Below, piece by piece: positions 11,386-21,168 of a DNA stretch of 64,000 bases (position 1 is the first letter of the stretch; each line of letters opens with the position of its first letter). Below the pieces are notes generated by a model, which did no database searches, was not told where the DNA came from, and was given only the letters and a program-made list of their open reading frames with translations. The stretch lies in the NCBI GenBank assembly GCA_026120035.1, contig JALRME010000002.1, positions 248,001 to 312,000 on the forward strand, read 5' to 3'. A program made the translations under genes and the position numbers. The stretch comes from Coleophoma eucalyptorum. Its lineage: Eukaryota; Ascomycota; Leotiomycetes; Helotiales; Dermateaceae.

Positions 11386-14310
11386 CTATACAGCCTTAGA
11401 ATGGCCGTTGTTAGACGCCCGGTGTAGCGGTGTCCATCTATGTGTACCAGGGGCCGCTATATTGGCTCCCTTCTCGAGTAACAACTGTACTACCTTAATA
11501 TGCCTATTTATAAAGGCCCGAGACAGTATCGTCCATCCGGATTTATCAACCGCCGTTATATCGGCCCCATGCTCGAGCAATAGCTGTACAACCTTGACGT
11601 GGCCGTTGTTAGACGCCTTGTGTAGCGGCGTCCGTCCTTGTTTATCAGCCGCCGCTACATTAGCCCTCTTCTCGAGTAAAAGCTGCGCAACTTCGACGTG
11701 ACCGTTCTCAGATGCCTGGTATAGCGGCGTCCGTCTTTGTTTATCAGCAGTCGCTACACTGGCACCCTTCTCGAGTAACAGCTGCGCAACTTCGACGTGA
11801 CCGTTCTCAGATGCCTGGTATAGCGGCGTCCGTCTTTGTTTATCAGCGGCCGTTACATTGGCTCCCTTCTCGAGCAACAGCTGCGCAACTTCGACGTGGC
11901 CCTTGCTAGAGGCCCGGTGGAGTGGCGTCTCTCCGAATTTATCAGCCGCCGCTGCACTGGCTCCCTTCTCGAGCAACTGCTGCGCAACTTCAACGTGACC
12001 GTTATCAGATGCCCGGTATAGCGACGTCCGTCTATATATATCAGCTACCGCTACATTGGCTCCCTTCTCGAGCAATAACCGTACTATCTCAATATGTCCA
12101 TTCTTAGAGGCCCGAGATAGTATCGTTTGTTCAGATGTATCAACCGCCGTTATATCGGCCCCCTGCTCGAGCAATAGCTGTACAACCTTGAAATGGCCGT
12201 TGCTAGACGCCTTGTGTAGTGGCGTCCGTCCTTGTTTATCAGCCGCCGCTACACTGGCTCCCTTCTCGAGCAATAGTTGTACAACTTCGACGTAGCCGTT
12301 GTCAGATGCCTGGTGTAGTGGCGTCTCTCCGATATCACAATTCGCCGCTACATCGGCCCCCTTCTCGAGCAATAGCTGTACAACATTAACGTGGCCGTTT
12401 TCTGAGGCCCGGTGTAGTGGCGTCTCTCCAGATTTATCAACCGCCGTTATATCAGCCCCCCTCTCGAGCAACAGCTGTACAACCTTGAAATGGCCACTGT
12501 TAGACGCATAGTATAACGGCGTCCATCTATGTATATCAGCGGCCGCTATATTGGCTCCCTTCTCGAGAAATAGCTGCGCAACTTCAACATGACCGTTGTT
12601 AGATGCTAGGTGTAGTGGCGTCTCTCCGAAATGATAATCCGCCGCTATATCGGCCCCTTTCTCGAGCAATAGCCGTACAACTCCAATGTACCCTTTCCTA
12701 GAGGCCCAATGTAGTAGTGTTTGTCCGTCTTTAGTAACTACCGCCGCTATATCAGCACCCTTCTCAAGTAGTAGCTGTACAACCTCGATATGCCAATTAT
12801 AAGAAGCCCAGTGTAGTGGTGTATATCCTTTTTTACTAAGTGCTGCTATATCGGCCCCCTTCTCGAGTAACAACTGTACAACCTCAATATACCCGTTTTT
12901 AGAAGCTAGGTGTAGTGGTGTATGTCTGTCTTCAGTAACTACCGCTATATCAGCCCCCTTCTTGAGCAGTAGCTGTACAACCTTGATATGCCCGTTTCTA
13001 GAAGCTAGGTGTAGTGGTGTCTGTCCGTCTTGAGTTGCCGCCGCTATATCACCCCCCTTTTCGAGTAGTAGCTGTACGGCCTTGATATTTCCGTTTCTAG
13101 AAGCTTGGTGTAGTGGTGTATATCCGTTTTTAGTAACTATCGCTATATCGGCCCCCTTCTCGAGTAGCAACTGTACAACCTCAATGTACCCGTTATTAGA
13201 GGCCCCGTGTAGTGGTGTATGTCCATTTTTATTAGCTACTACTATATCAGCCCCTTTCTCTAGTAGTAGCTGTACGACCTCGATATGCCCGTTGCTAGAG
13301 GCTAGATGTAGCGATGTCAGTCCAGAATTATCAACCGCTGCTATATCGGCACCCTTCTCGAGCAATAACCGTACAACCTTAATATGTCCGGTCATAGAAG
13401 CTAGGTGTAGTAGTGTCTGTCCATTTTGAGTAGCTACCGCTGCGGCAAACTCGTCGCCAAGTAGTAGCTGTACAACCTCAATATGCCTATTATCAGAGGC
13501 CAAGTGTAGTGGTGTCTGTCCGTATCTAGTAGCTACTGCTATATCAGCCCCCTTCTCAAGCAATAGCTCTACAACCCTAATATATCCGTTCTCGGAGGCT
13601 AGGTGTAGTGGCGTTTGTCCGTCTTTATTAGATGCCGCTACATCAGCCCCCTTGTCAAGTAATAACTGTACAACGTCGACGTGTCCATTGTCAGAGGCCA
13701 AGTGTAGTGGCGTCTGTTCGTCTTCAGTAGTTATCGTTATATCGGCCTCCTTTTCGAGTAACAGATGTACAACGTTAATATACCCGCTCTCAGAGGCTAG
13801 GTGTAGTGGTGTCCATCCAAATTCATCAGTCGCCGTTGTATCAGCCCCCTTCTCAAGTAGTAGCCGTACGACGTCGAAATGATTATTTTTAGAGGCCCAG
13901 TGCAATGGCGCCCTTCTATATCTATCAGCCGATGTAGTATCGGCCCCCTTCTCAAGCAACAGCTGTACGACCTTAATATACCCGTTATTAGAGGCTAGGT
14001 GCAGTGGCGTCTGTCCGTCTTCAGTAGCTAGCGTTATACCGGCCCCCTTCTCAAGTAATAGATGTACTACCTCAACTTGCCCGTTCTCAGAGGCTAGGTG
14101 CAGTGGCGTCTGTCCGTCTTCAGTAGCTGCCTCTATGCACGCCCCCTTCAAGACGAGCAGTTGCACAACCTCGATGTACCCATGGCGGGCGGCCCAATGT
14201 AGTGGCGTCTGTCCATCTTCAGCAGCTTCTGTTACATCAGCCCCTTTCTCGAGTAATAGCTGGACGTGAGACTTAATCCCAAAGTATGTAGCTAGATGTA
14301 GTCCGGTCAT
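11386..14310 (-). repeat. Coding tandem array of about 30 ankyrin units (99 bp each)
   Basis: The array spans 2,925 bp, or 29.5 units of 99 bp. Consensus per unit is TPLHLASxNGHxEVVQLLLE followed by KGADIAAADKxG. Unit 16 has one extra residue and unit 9 carries a divergent GDEFAAAV segment. Units 26 and 27 share about 68 identical bases. Units 22-24 and 28-30 form a matching three-unit block 594 bp (six units) apart, each with the rare TILSRA variant in the middle. This pattern points to recent unequal recombination or gene conversion. Confidence 0.9.
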
Positions 14311-16334
14311 GTGCTTTGGGAATTCTTGGCCATATCCCGAGTGGTATGAGTATGACCATGAGAGTAGTATTGCTTGGCCCGATGCATCTACTTGAGGTTT
14401 TCTCTCAAGAAAATTAACAACCTTAGGAATTAATACAGAAGCCTCGCGTGTATGATGTCCCCAATTGTGTGAGGCGTAGTGAAAAAGCGGGTTCGACTGT
14501 AGCCGTTTCTTAAAGTCTCGATCATTTCGGCAAGATCCACTTTCAAACTCGTCGAACAAAAGATATGTAACGCAAATAGTCGCAATATTAGTTTCTGCAT
14601 TTGGAAACCACTTTTCCCGTGTCCGATCGAAGTATTCTTGAGTCGTATAGTGGACAAGCCGGATAATACTGCTTTCCTCATCGATAGTAACCAATCCAGC
14701 ACAGACCGAGACTATGTCTTCTATCGGAGATATATTCTCTTCGTCAAATTGGGACTCGTTAAGCTCTACAGCAAGTGCATGTTGAAGTTCGAGCGTCGTC
14801 AGCGGTCTCTTAGCGCAAGTTATCCATAAGAGGACTTCCTTTGCAAGCCTTTTTTCGTCTACAAGCTGTCCTTCAATTCTCTTCAAAGCATCGCTATACG
14901 CGTTGTCATATGCTTCGGATCCAGTCGGCAGCTTCTTTAAAGTGCTACGAATAGCTTTTGGTGACGTTTTTCCTTTTAATGAATCGAAATGGAGCTGTGC
15001 AAGCAAGAACCTACAAATTATAAGCATTATTTACCAAATTTCCAAGAATTCACATACATTCCATCAACCGCTTCGATGATTTCGGTCATTATTTCATCCT
15101 GTAGTTCTGAGCTGCGAAGAACACATCTAGGCAACTGCGACATATGTCCCTCCAAGTATCGCTGTACATCGTCATCACTTGCCCGAATCTCTAAGTGTAT
15201 ACTATCTTTAAAGTGTTCGTTAATTTCTGGAATAAATCTCGAAGTAGTAAAGATATTTGCCCTGGACTTGGCCTGAAGGGCGAAGATCTCATTCAAAAGT
15301 GTCGTCCTACAGCCATCGGACGTTTGACATTCATCGAGGGCGTCAATAACAATAAAAATTCGTGAATAGAGAGCACTAACAGACTGGAGAGCACCTAAGA
15401 TTTCGTTAAAAGTTGGTGACGTCCGCTTCTCCTGGTAGCTATTGTAGAGAGACCTCAAGCTTTCTGGTAGAGAAGGTCGGCCTTGAGCTAGCTGCTTTAG
15501 CAGACTCATGAGTAGTCCTTTGGCTGTCTGCTCGGCTTGCCGACGGAAATTGCAATATAAATATGCGATACCAATATTCGTGCCGTCCTGGAAGTTGGTA
15601 TAGAGATAGTCAATCACAATGGATGAGAGAATTGTCTTTCCCGCTCCAGGAATTCCTGGGCAGAACAATACCTGATGGTCACCCCTAACCCATGTCTGGA
15701 ATGCGTCGGATTCTAGAAGCCACTGACCAGTTCCTGCCTGCCGCCGACTTAGAAAGTCGCTCTGTTGAGCAGCATAGTCAACCGAGGTAAGCCAATCAAG
15801 AATGGCTTGCGACTCTTGATTCTCTTGGTGCCGTACTAACTTCACCACATTGTCCCGATTAAATCGATGGTTGAAGGCATTTAATAAACCAACGTTTATA
15901 CTAATACGGTTTCGAAGCTCGTCAATGTCTTCTGGCTTCCACTTGAACCTCTTCCAAACCCTCTTCAGTCTCCTTCCAACATTCTTGCTTTCAGGATCCA
16001 ATTCGCTATTTTTGTCCAGAATTTGTTGAAGCTCGTCGAGAACATTGCGGCAACCTTTATCGATATCTTCCAAGTCTCTCCTCTGGTCGTCGTTTAGCTC
16101 TTGCTTGGGGAAGGTAGTATCGGTATCTTCAAGGACGATGGAGAGGCTTCGAACCCTATCCCAGACATAATAGTTAGCGGGGAATTAGTTTCGTAGGGAT
16201 TGAACTTTATTTAAAGTAGCGCACTCATCCGAGATAGCCTTAAATTGACCCGGCGCGTCAACAAACTCCTTCCGGATCTTTCTTGCCAGGTCGATTGCCG
16301 CGATAAAATCGCCGACACCAAAACCAAAACTCAT
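11386..16334 (-). CDS. NACHT-ankyrin STAND/NLR protein
   Basis: Three exons (16334-16225, 16155-15058, 15010-11386) give 1,610 residues. Residues 1-150 match the fungal STAND N-terminal domain (MSFGFGVGDFIAAIDLARKI start, then VRSLSIVLED after intron 1). The NACHT NTPase has Walker A GIPGAGKT (about 204-211), Walker B IFIVIDALDE (about 304-313) and FTTSR. A winged-helix-like segment (LTTLELQHALAVE, LVHYTTQEYF) leads to about 30 ankyrin repeats of 33 residues from residue 637. Family members act as intracellular sensors in allorecognition or immunity; NTP-driven oligomerisation is the general model. The donor of intron 1 (GTGCGC) is set by restoring the ISDE-VRSLS junction, because direct read-through stops. 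The C-terminus ends abruptly inside repeat 30. The ligand is unknown. Confidence 0.93.
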
Positions 16335-16998
16335 CGTGATAGCTCGCCTAGCTCTGTTACACGCATAATAGAGAGATAGATTCAGAGAGAAGGAGAATAA
16401 GACTGAAGAGAATGGGGGAGGACTGCCTAGCCGCTTCGCAGAAACGTCGTCCGCGCTCAGCCTCACGAGGCTGGATTGCGCTCGCTGGGAAAGGTAGGTA
16501 GGTAGATATACTTAGATTTGATGTATGCATGGGTAGCAAGCCCTCGCTTATGAGCCAACTGAGGAGGCGTTGGATGAAGAGGGTGGTCAGGCATGAATAA
16601 GCCGAAAAGGCTGTGGCTTTAAAGCGCAAGGATGGCAAGGCGCACATTCACATTCAAGTGACAAAGCTCTGACAGCCATCCAGTGAGGCAGGGTATGTTA
16701 CCCTGGACTTTGGATTGGAAGGGACAATATCAGCTTCGCCCTGCCTTAACGAGCAGGGTGTTATCAGCAGCACAGCACCTAACACTGACTTCTATCCAGC
16801 TTAAAATGCAGCGTTTAAGAGAAAAGCAAAGAGCACCAAACACCGAAGCATATAGAAGCATAGTTGTCATAAATTTCTATTTAGTTCTATTGTCGCTCTA
16901 AATGCAAGGTAAGCAATTCTAGAGATCCCTCTATATGCCCCAAAGTCGCTTTCAAAAATCAAATAAACACCAGTTTAATGCACCGCACCCTCACTCGT
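16335..16998. other. Spacer upstream of NLR gene
   Basis: Presumed promoter of the NACHT-ankyrin gene plus the 3' flank of the nitroreductase gene. An in-frame ATG extends the NLR frame to 16466, but the added residues are not family-like, so the start at 16334 is kept. Confidence 0.4.
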
Positions 16999-17889
16999 CT
17001 AAGCACCGTAAACCTTGAATCTCTTCTCAAGGGGCTCGGAGGTCTTCTCGCCAGCGGGAGCAGCTGGGGTACCGAAGACCAACTGGGCGCTGAGCTCCCA
17101 GTCGGGGTCAACGTTCCATTGGGCAGCAACCTTAGCATCGATGAGAGGGTTGTAATGTTGGAGGTTGGCACCGAGACCTTCGGCCTCGAGGGCGGTCCAG
17201 ATGGCGTATTGGTGCATTCCGTCGGACTGGGTGGCCCAGGTTGGGAAACGGTCAGCGTAGATGGCGAACTTCTCTTGCATGGCTTGGACAGCGGAGCGGG
17301 AGACGAAGAAGAGGACCTATTGGAGTGACGTCAGTATGATATCTTTATTTTGTTGTTTGGAAAGGAAGCAGGGGGGGAGTAAAATGGAGGGGAAAAGGGG
17401 ATCAGTCAAACTCACAGTTCCGTAACCAGACTGGAACATGTTCAGTCTTTCCTCAGTCTTGGGGTAGGCCTCGGCTGGCACAACACCCTTGAGGACCTCC
17501 TTGGTGATATCCCAGAGCTTGTCGTGCTCACCCTTGACGAGGAGCATGATGCGGGAGGACTGGCTGTTGAAGGAGGAAGGAACGTGCAGGAGAGCCTGCT
17601 CGATGATCTCTTGGACCTTAGCATCGCTGATGACGGACTCCTTCTTGAGGGCGTAGACGGAGCGACGAGCTGCAAAGGCAGAGATGAGTTCGGATGAGCC
17701 AGCCATTTTGGGAGTGGTTGTGTGGAAAGGTTTGCGGTTGTAAGGTGGTAGGGTCACGGTTGCAGGTAGTGGGATGCGGTTGAAGCAGAGTGGGAGTGGG
17801 AGGGGAGCAGTGGGAGTGCCGGAGCTCTTTATAGCAAGTCCCCGTCGACCAAGACTCCGCAGCAAAGACAGACCGGACTGAGTCGCCAT
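16999..17889 (-). CDS. Nitroreductase-family (Frm2/Hbn1-like) oxidoreductase
   Basis: Two exons (17889-17416, 17316-16999) give 263 residues. The core starts at Met62 (MAGSSELISAFAARRSVYAL, typical of the fungal oxidoreductase-like nitroreductases) and includes HVPSSFNSQSSR, WATQSDGMHQYAIWTALEAE and LEKRFKVYGA at the end. Yeast Frm2 and Hbn1 belong to this FMN-dependent group and are linked to fatty-acid signalling and oxidative stress. Residues 1-61 are rich in Arg, Ser and Pro with RSLGRRGLAIKSS and no acidic residues, which resembles a mitochondrial presequence. Initiation at Met62 (17706) would give a cytosolic form of the usual length. No membrane segment is seen. Confidence 0.9.
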
Positions 17890-19236
17890 ACTCTAATTGC
17901 GTAGGATGATAGTAGTGGTAGTGTGCTGGGTGGAATATGGATCCGGCGTGGTCAGGGACGTCAGGTACACGCTGTTCGGGGATAGCAGCTGCTCACCAAT
18001 AAGGGAGCATTGCGTACAAATATCTGTCTCGGCCTCCCGCTTTCTCGCCCGAGAACGACAGATGGCGGGGCACCGTGCCTTCAATGCAGCGCAACCTGAG
18101 GCTGGCCGAGGGGCAATCCATTTCAAATTGGCCAATCCGGCCTCTCTGTTGCGTCGGGAGTGGAGATGACAATTGCTGATTCAAGCATGCCATAATCAGC
18201 TTCGCTTTTCCGCATCGCATGGCGCAATTCGTGCTTTCTGGTCGTGCCCGGTGGGTCTATGGCCGGCAAGCGAGAGGAATCGATAGAAAAGACTGGAAAG
18301 CAGGAGAAATCAATCGGTAACCGTCCCGACAAATGTCCTTGCTCCCCTTCTCGGCCGAGAAATCACGAGGGGTAATTTTTTATCATACCATGAGGTCAGG
18401 TAGGGTAAGCACTGGCGGGCATATTCCGAACCTCAGCAGGTCGAAAAACAGGCAGACATGAGAAAGAAGAAGATTGGAAATATCAAGAATTACAGAGCTT
18501 TCCTTTTACTTTGTCACCTTCTCAATTGCACTCCAAATCTGGTGTCTTCTTCTGTACTGTGTGTGTGTGACTGTGTGTAAGTGAGAAAGAGAGAGAGAGA
18601 GAGAGAGAGTGTGTGTGTGTATGGATTTTGCATCAATGCTTCATTCATTCTTACTTCTAGGGTACCTGACCGTACAGGTTGCATGGAGGAGTTCAGACAT
18701 AGCCTCCGCACTGCAAGGGGTCGCTCGCCGTCTTGGCTTCTAGAGCTGATCTGGGGAAGGTGCCAAGTAAATGATGGGTTTACTTTTCACAGCTCCCTCA
18801 TGTCTGTATGATGCCCCATCCAGAGCACTGATTAGTGGACAGGCTTGAAGTAGGCGGGGAGCAATGAGAAGGTAAGGGACCTCTGATAAATCATGATAAT
18901 TTCTTATTTCTTCTACTTGACGCGTGTGCATCCCCTCCCATCATCTATGTATGTATAACTATCAAATCTCAGAAACAGGGTGATCAAGGTCCTAGAAACG
19001 GCACTATGTGACCCTAAAAAGCCAGCACGAACATTTTTGGAAGGCCCATTTTCCATACCCTCGTCTTCGTCCCGGCGGAAGAAGCGAATAAAACTCCAGA
19101 ACACCTTAGTTTTTCAAACAAAACGCCGACCCAACTCACGGCTCCACCAAACGTGGAGCTCCAAAATCAAAAATGTGCAATATATGTACAGCAAGCCACC
19201 CCGAGACTTGATATGTATGCGTGAGTAGGCGGGAGA
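17890..19236. other. Spacer with GT/GA microsatellites, no gene seen
   Basis: Upstream of the nitroreductase start and downstream of the FAD/NADPH reductase stop. Several short reading frames are present on both strands but none has a domain, biased composition or splice partner. Confidence 0.5.
18557..18621. repeat. Compound (GT)n-(GA)n-(GT)n microsatellite
   Basis: A GT run, a short interruption, a GA run of about a dozen units and a further GT run lie end to end. It is intergenic and likely polymorphic. Confidence 0.9.
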
Positions 19237-21168
19237 CTACCACGTCTCGGCAATATACTGGCCCGCCTCCTTCTTCAATTTCCAGAAGCTCTTGGCCTCT
19301 TCCCGGCCCAAGTTACCTTTCTGCATCGAGACATCGACCAAAGCTTCCTCAACGCCTTCACCCATACCCTTACTACTACCGCAGACGAAGACCCGGCCAT
19401 CGAGAGAGTTAATGATGAACCAGACCAGATCTGCCTGTGCCCGGACTTCGTCTTGGACGTATTTACCCACGGGTCGGCCGTCAGGAGTGGTAGCGCCTGT
19501 GGAAGCGCGTGATTGGACAACCTTCTTGACTTCATCCTCATGGATACCCCATTCACCAGAGTACAGCTCGTCAAGAAGAGAATCTCGGACTCCTTGCAGG
19601 ACCCAGACCTTGTTTGCGCAGTTTGCATTCTTCAGTCTTCGTTGAACAAATCCTCGGAATGGAGCTACACCAACACCGGCTCCGATCAAAAGCATTGGTC
19701 CATCGGACACGAATTCACGTGCAAGAGGGTTGGCCATAAGACCCTTGAACATAGGAATTCTCAGGTCGGGCTTCTCTCCTCGGGCCTCGGCCTCGATGAA
19801 TTCTCTTGCTTGTCGCTCAAAGAATCCAGATCCTAGACCCGTTCGTTGGCCGTATGGGTGCAGCTCGGAGTTGTAAATTGGCGATTCGTGAACCGTTACC
19901 GCAATCTCAATGACTCGCGTGCAGCCATTGGCGGGCACGCAACTCTCATGAGGATCGTTTGAGAGTGAGTAGAATCGTGGCATCAAGGTCTGGAGCTGTG
20001 ACAGAAGAGCATCAAGCGGTGGCTTCGAGGATGGGAAAGCAGTAAGGAGTTGGTTGATGGTAATATGAGGTCCCGTACGGAAATCGCAGAAAGTACCCTG
20101 TCCTTCAGCGGAGCAGAGGAATCGTAAGATCTTCTTCTCATCCAAGTTACTAGCATAGTCGGCCATGAGGCGAAGGAGTGGCTTCGTTGGTGGGTATGAC
20201 TGGACATCCGAACACCACGTAAGAAGTGCTCGTCGTGTGGTGACGAGCTCTCGCGCTTGGTCATCTCCCCAAACGGTTGGCCATCTTCCAGACTGGGTCT
20301 TGAGCAAGACTGGGCGGTCGCGTAAGAATCGTGGAACGGAAAGAAGATCGAGCAGCTCCTCCACTAGGGCAGGAGAGTTCGGTGCCATGACACCAATTGC
20401 TCCACCCACCTTGAAATCAACACCCAGTTCTTCTGGGTAATCGGTCACGTCGAGATCAAAGTGGTACGTTCTCTTTTCCGCACCGGGTCGAGTCAACTCA
20501 CGCGCAGAGAAGATCTTTGCGGAGTAGACATTGTAAGGAGGATGTGGTTGAACAAAGTTGGGAGGATGAACTTTGGTGTCGATTTCGGTCGGGGTAGAGG
20601 TAGAAACTGGATGAGGAGTAAAGTCGATGGACATGGACCTTTCTCTCTCCACGGGGTTCTCAGTTGGCAATGCTGCCGTGTCCTTGACGGCCTCGGGAGC
20701 GACAGCCTCTACAGGCTTAGCATCCTTCACTGGTAATAATTGGACGGTTTGCTCTGGGATTTCTGCAAGATTGGTCAGAGTGGTAGGAATTAGACCAATC
20801 TTCAACTCGAGTCCTCGGAAAGCTGCATTGTCTGGCAGTGGCACCTGCTCAAAGTTCTGTAGGTCGTTCTTTTGTATGGCCATACAACAGCCGCCGCCAC
20901 AACATTGAGAGATCAACTTTGTGCCCGGCTCGCCAATGATTCTTTGCACGTCGGCAGCATTCTGGGAGATGAGTTTGGTGGAAGCGCGGCGGGGTCGGAC
21001 AGGCTCTTCGAGTTCATTGGATTCGATGGAGGAGGTTGAGAAGGAGAGGGAGGGCGCATTGGATCGGGGCGAGGCAGCAGGCTCTTCGGGTATGCAATGC
21101 GTGGTGGTAAGAGTGCGGAGAGCGAGAGGACGTGACATGATGGACTGTTGGACGTGACGTCGAAGCAT
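19237..21168 (-). CDS. FAD/NADPH reductase of the cytochrome P450 reductase fold, lacking a flavodoxin domain
   Basis: A single exon of 643 residues. The C-terminal 440 residues carry the diflavin-reductase core: FAD motif PRFYSLSND (397-405), an insert domain, NADPH motif GAGVGVAPFRGF (496-507), CGSSKGMG and a terminal YIAETW with the stacking Trp. The N-terminal half has no FMN-flavodoxin domain. Instead there is a low-complexity region with a Cys cluster CCGGGCC (89-95) and the hexamer TKLISQ repeated at 64-69 and 83-88. The first 30 residues (MLRRHVQQSIMSRPLALRTL) look like a mitochondrial presequence; Met11 is an alternative start. It likely passes electrons from NADPH through FAD to an unknown partner, possibly through a metal held by the Cys cluster (inference). 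It is intronless, unlike most neighbours. Confidence 0.85.
   Translation of the reverse strand: MLRRHVQQSIMSRPLALRTLTTTHCIPEEPAASPRSNAPSLSFSTSSIESNELEEPVRPRRASTKLISQNAADVQRIIGEPGTKLISQCCGGGCCMAIQKNDLQNFEQVPLPDNAAFRGLELKIGLIPTTLTNLAEIPEQTVQLLPVKDAKPVEAVAPEAVKDTAALPTENPVERERSMSIDFTPHPVSTSTPTEIDTKVHPPNFVQPHPPYNVYSAKIFSARELTRPGAEKRTYHFDLDVTDYPEELGVDFKVGGAIGVMAPNSPALVEELLDLLSVPRFLRDRPVLLKTQSGRWPTVWGDDQARELVTTRRALLTWCSDVQSYPPTKPLLRLMADYASNLDEKKILRFLCSAEGQGTFCDFRTGPHITINQLLTAFPSSKPPLDALLSQLQTLMPRFYSLSNDPHESCVPANGCTRVIEIAVTVHESPIYNSELHPYGQRTGLGSGFFERQAREFIEAEARGEKPDLRIPMFKGLMANPLAREFVSDGPMLLIGAGVGVAPFRGFVQRRLKNANCANKVWVLQGVRDSLLDELYSGEWGIHEDEVKKVVQSRASTGATTPDGRPVGKYVQDEVRAQADLVWFIINSLDGRVFVCGSSKGMGEGVEEALVDVSMQKGNLGREEAKSFWKLKKEAGQYIAETW

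Noticed and set aside
16137..16160. GGTTCGAAGCC-like T-loop on the minus strand, possible tRNA
   Set aside because: It is coding sequence of the NLR exon 2 start and no acceptor or anticodon stem surrounds it.
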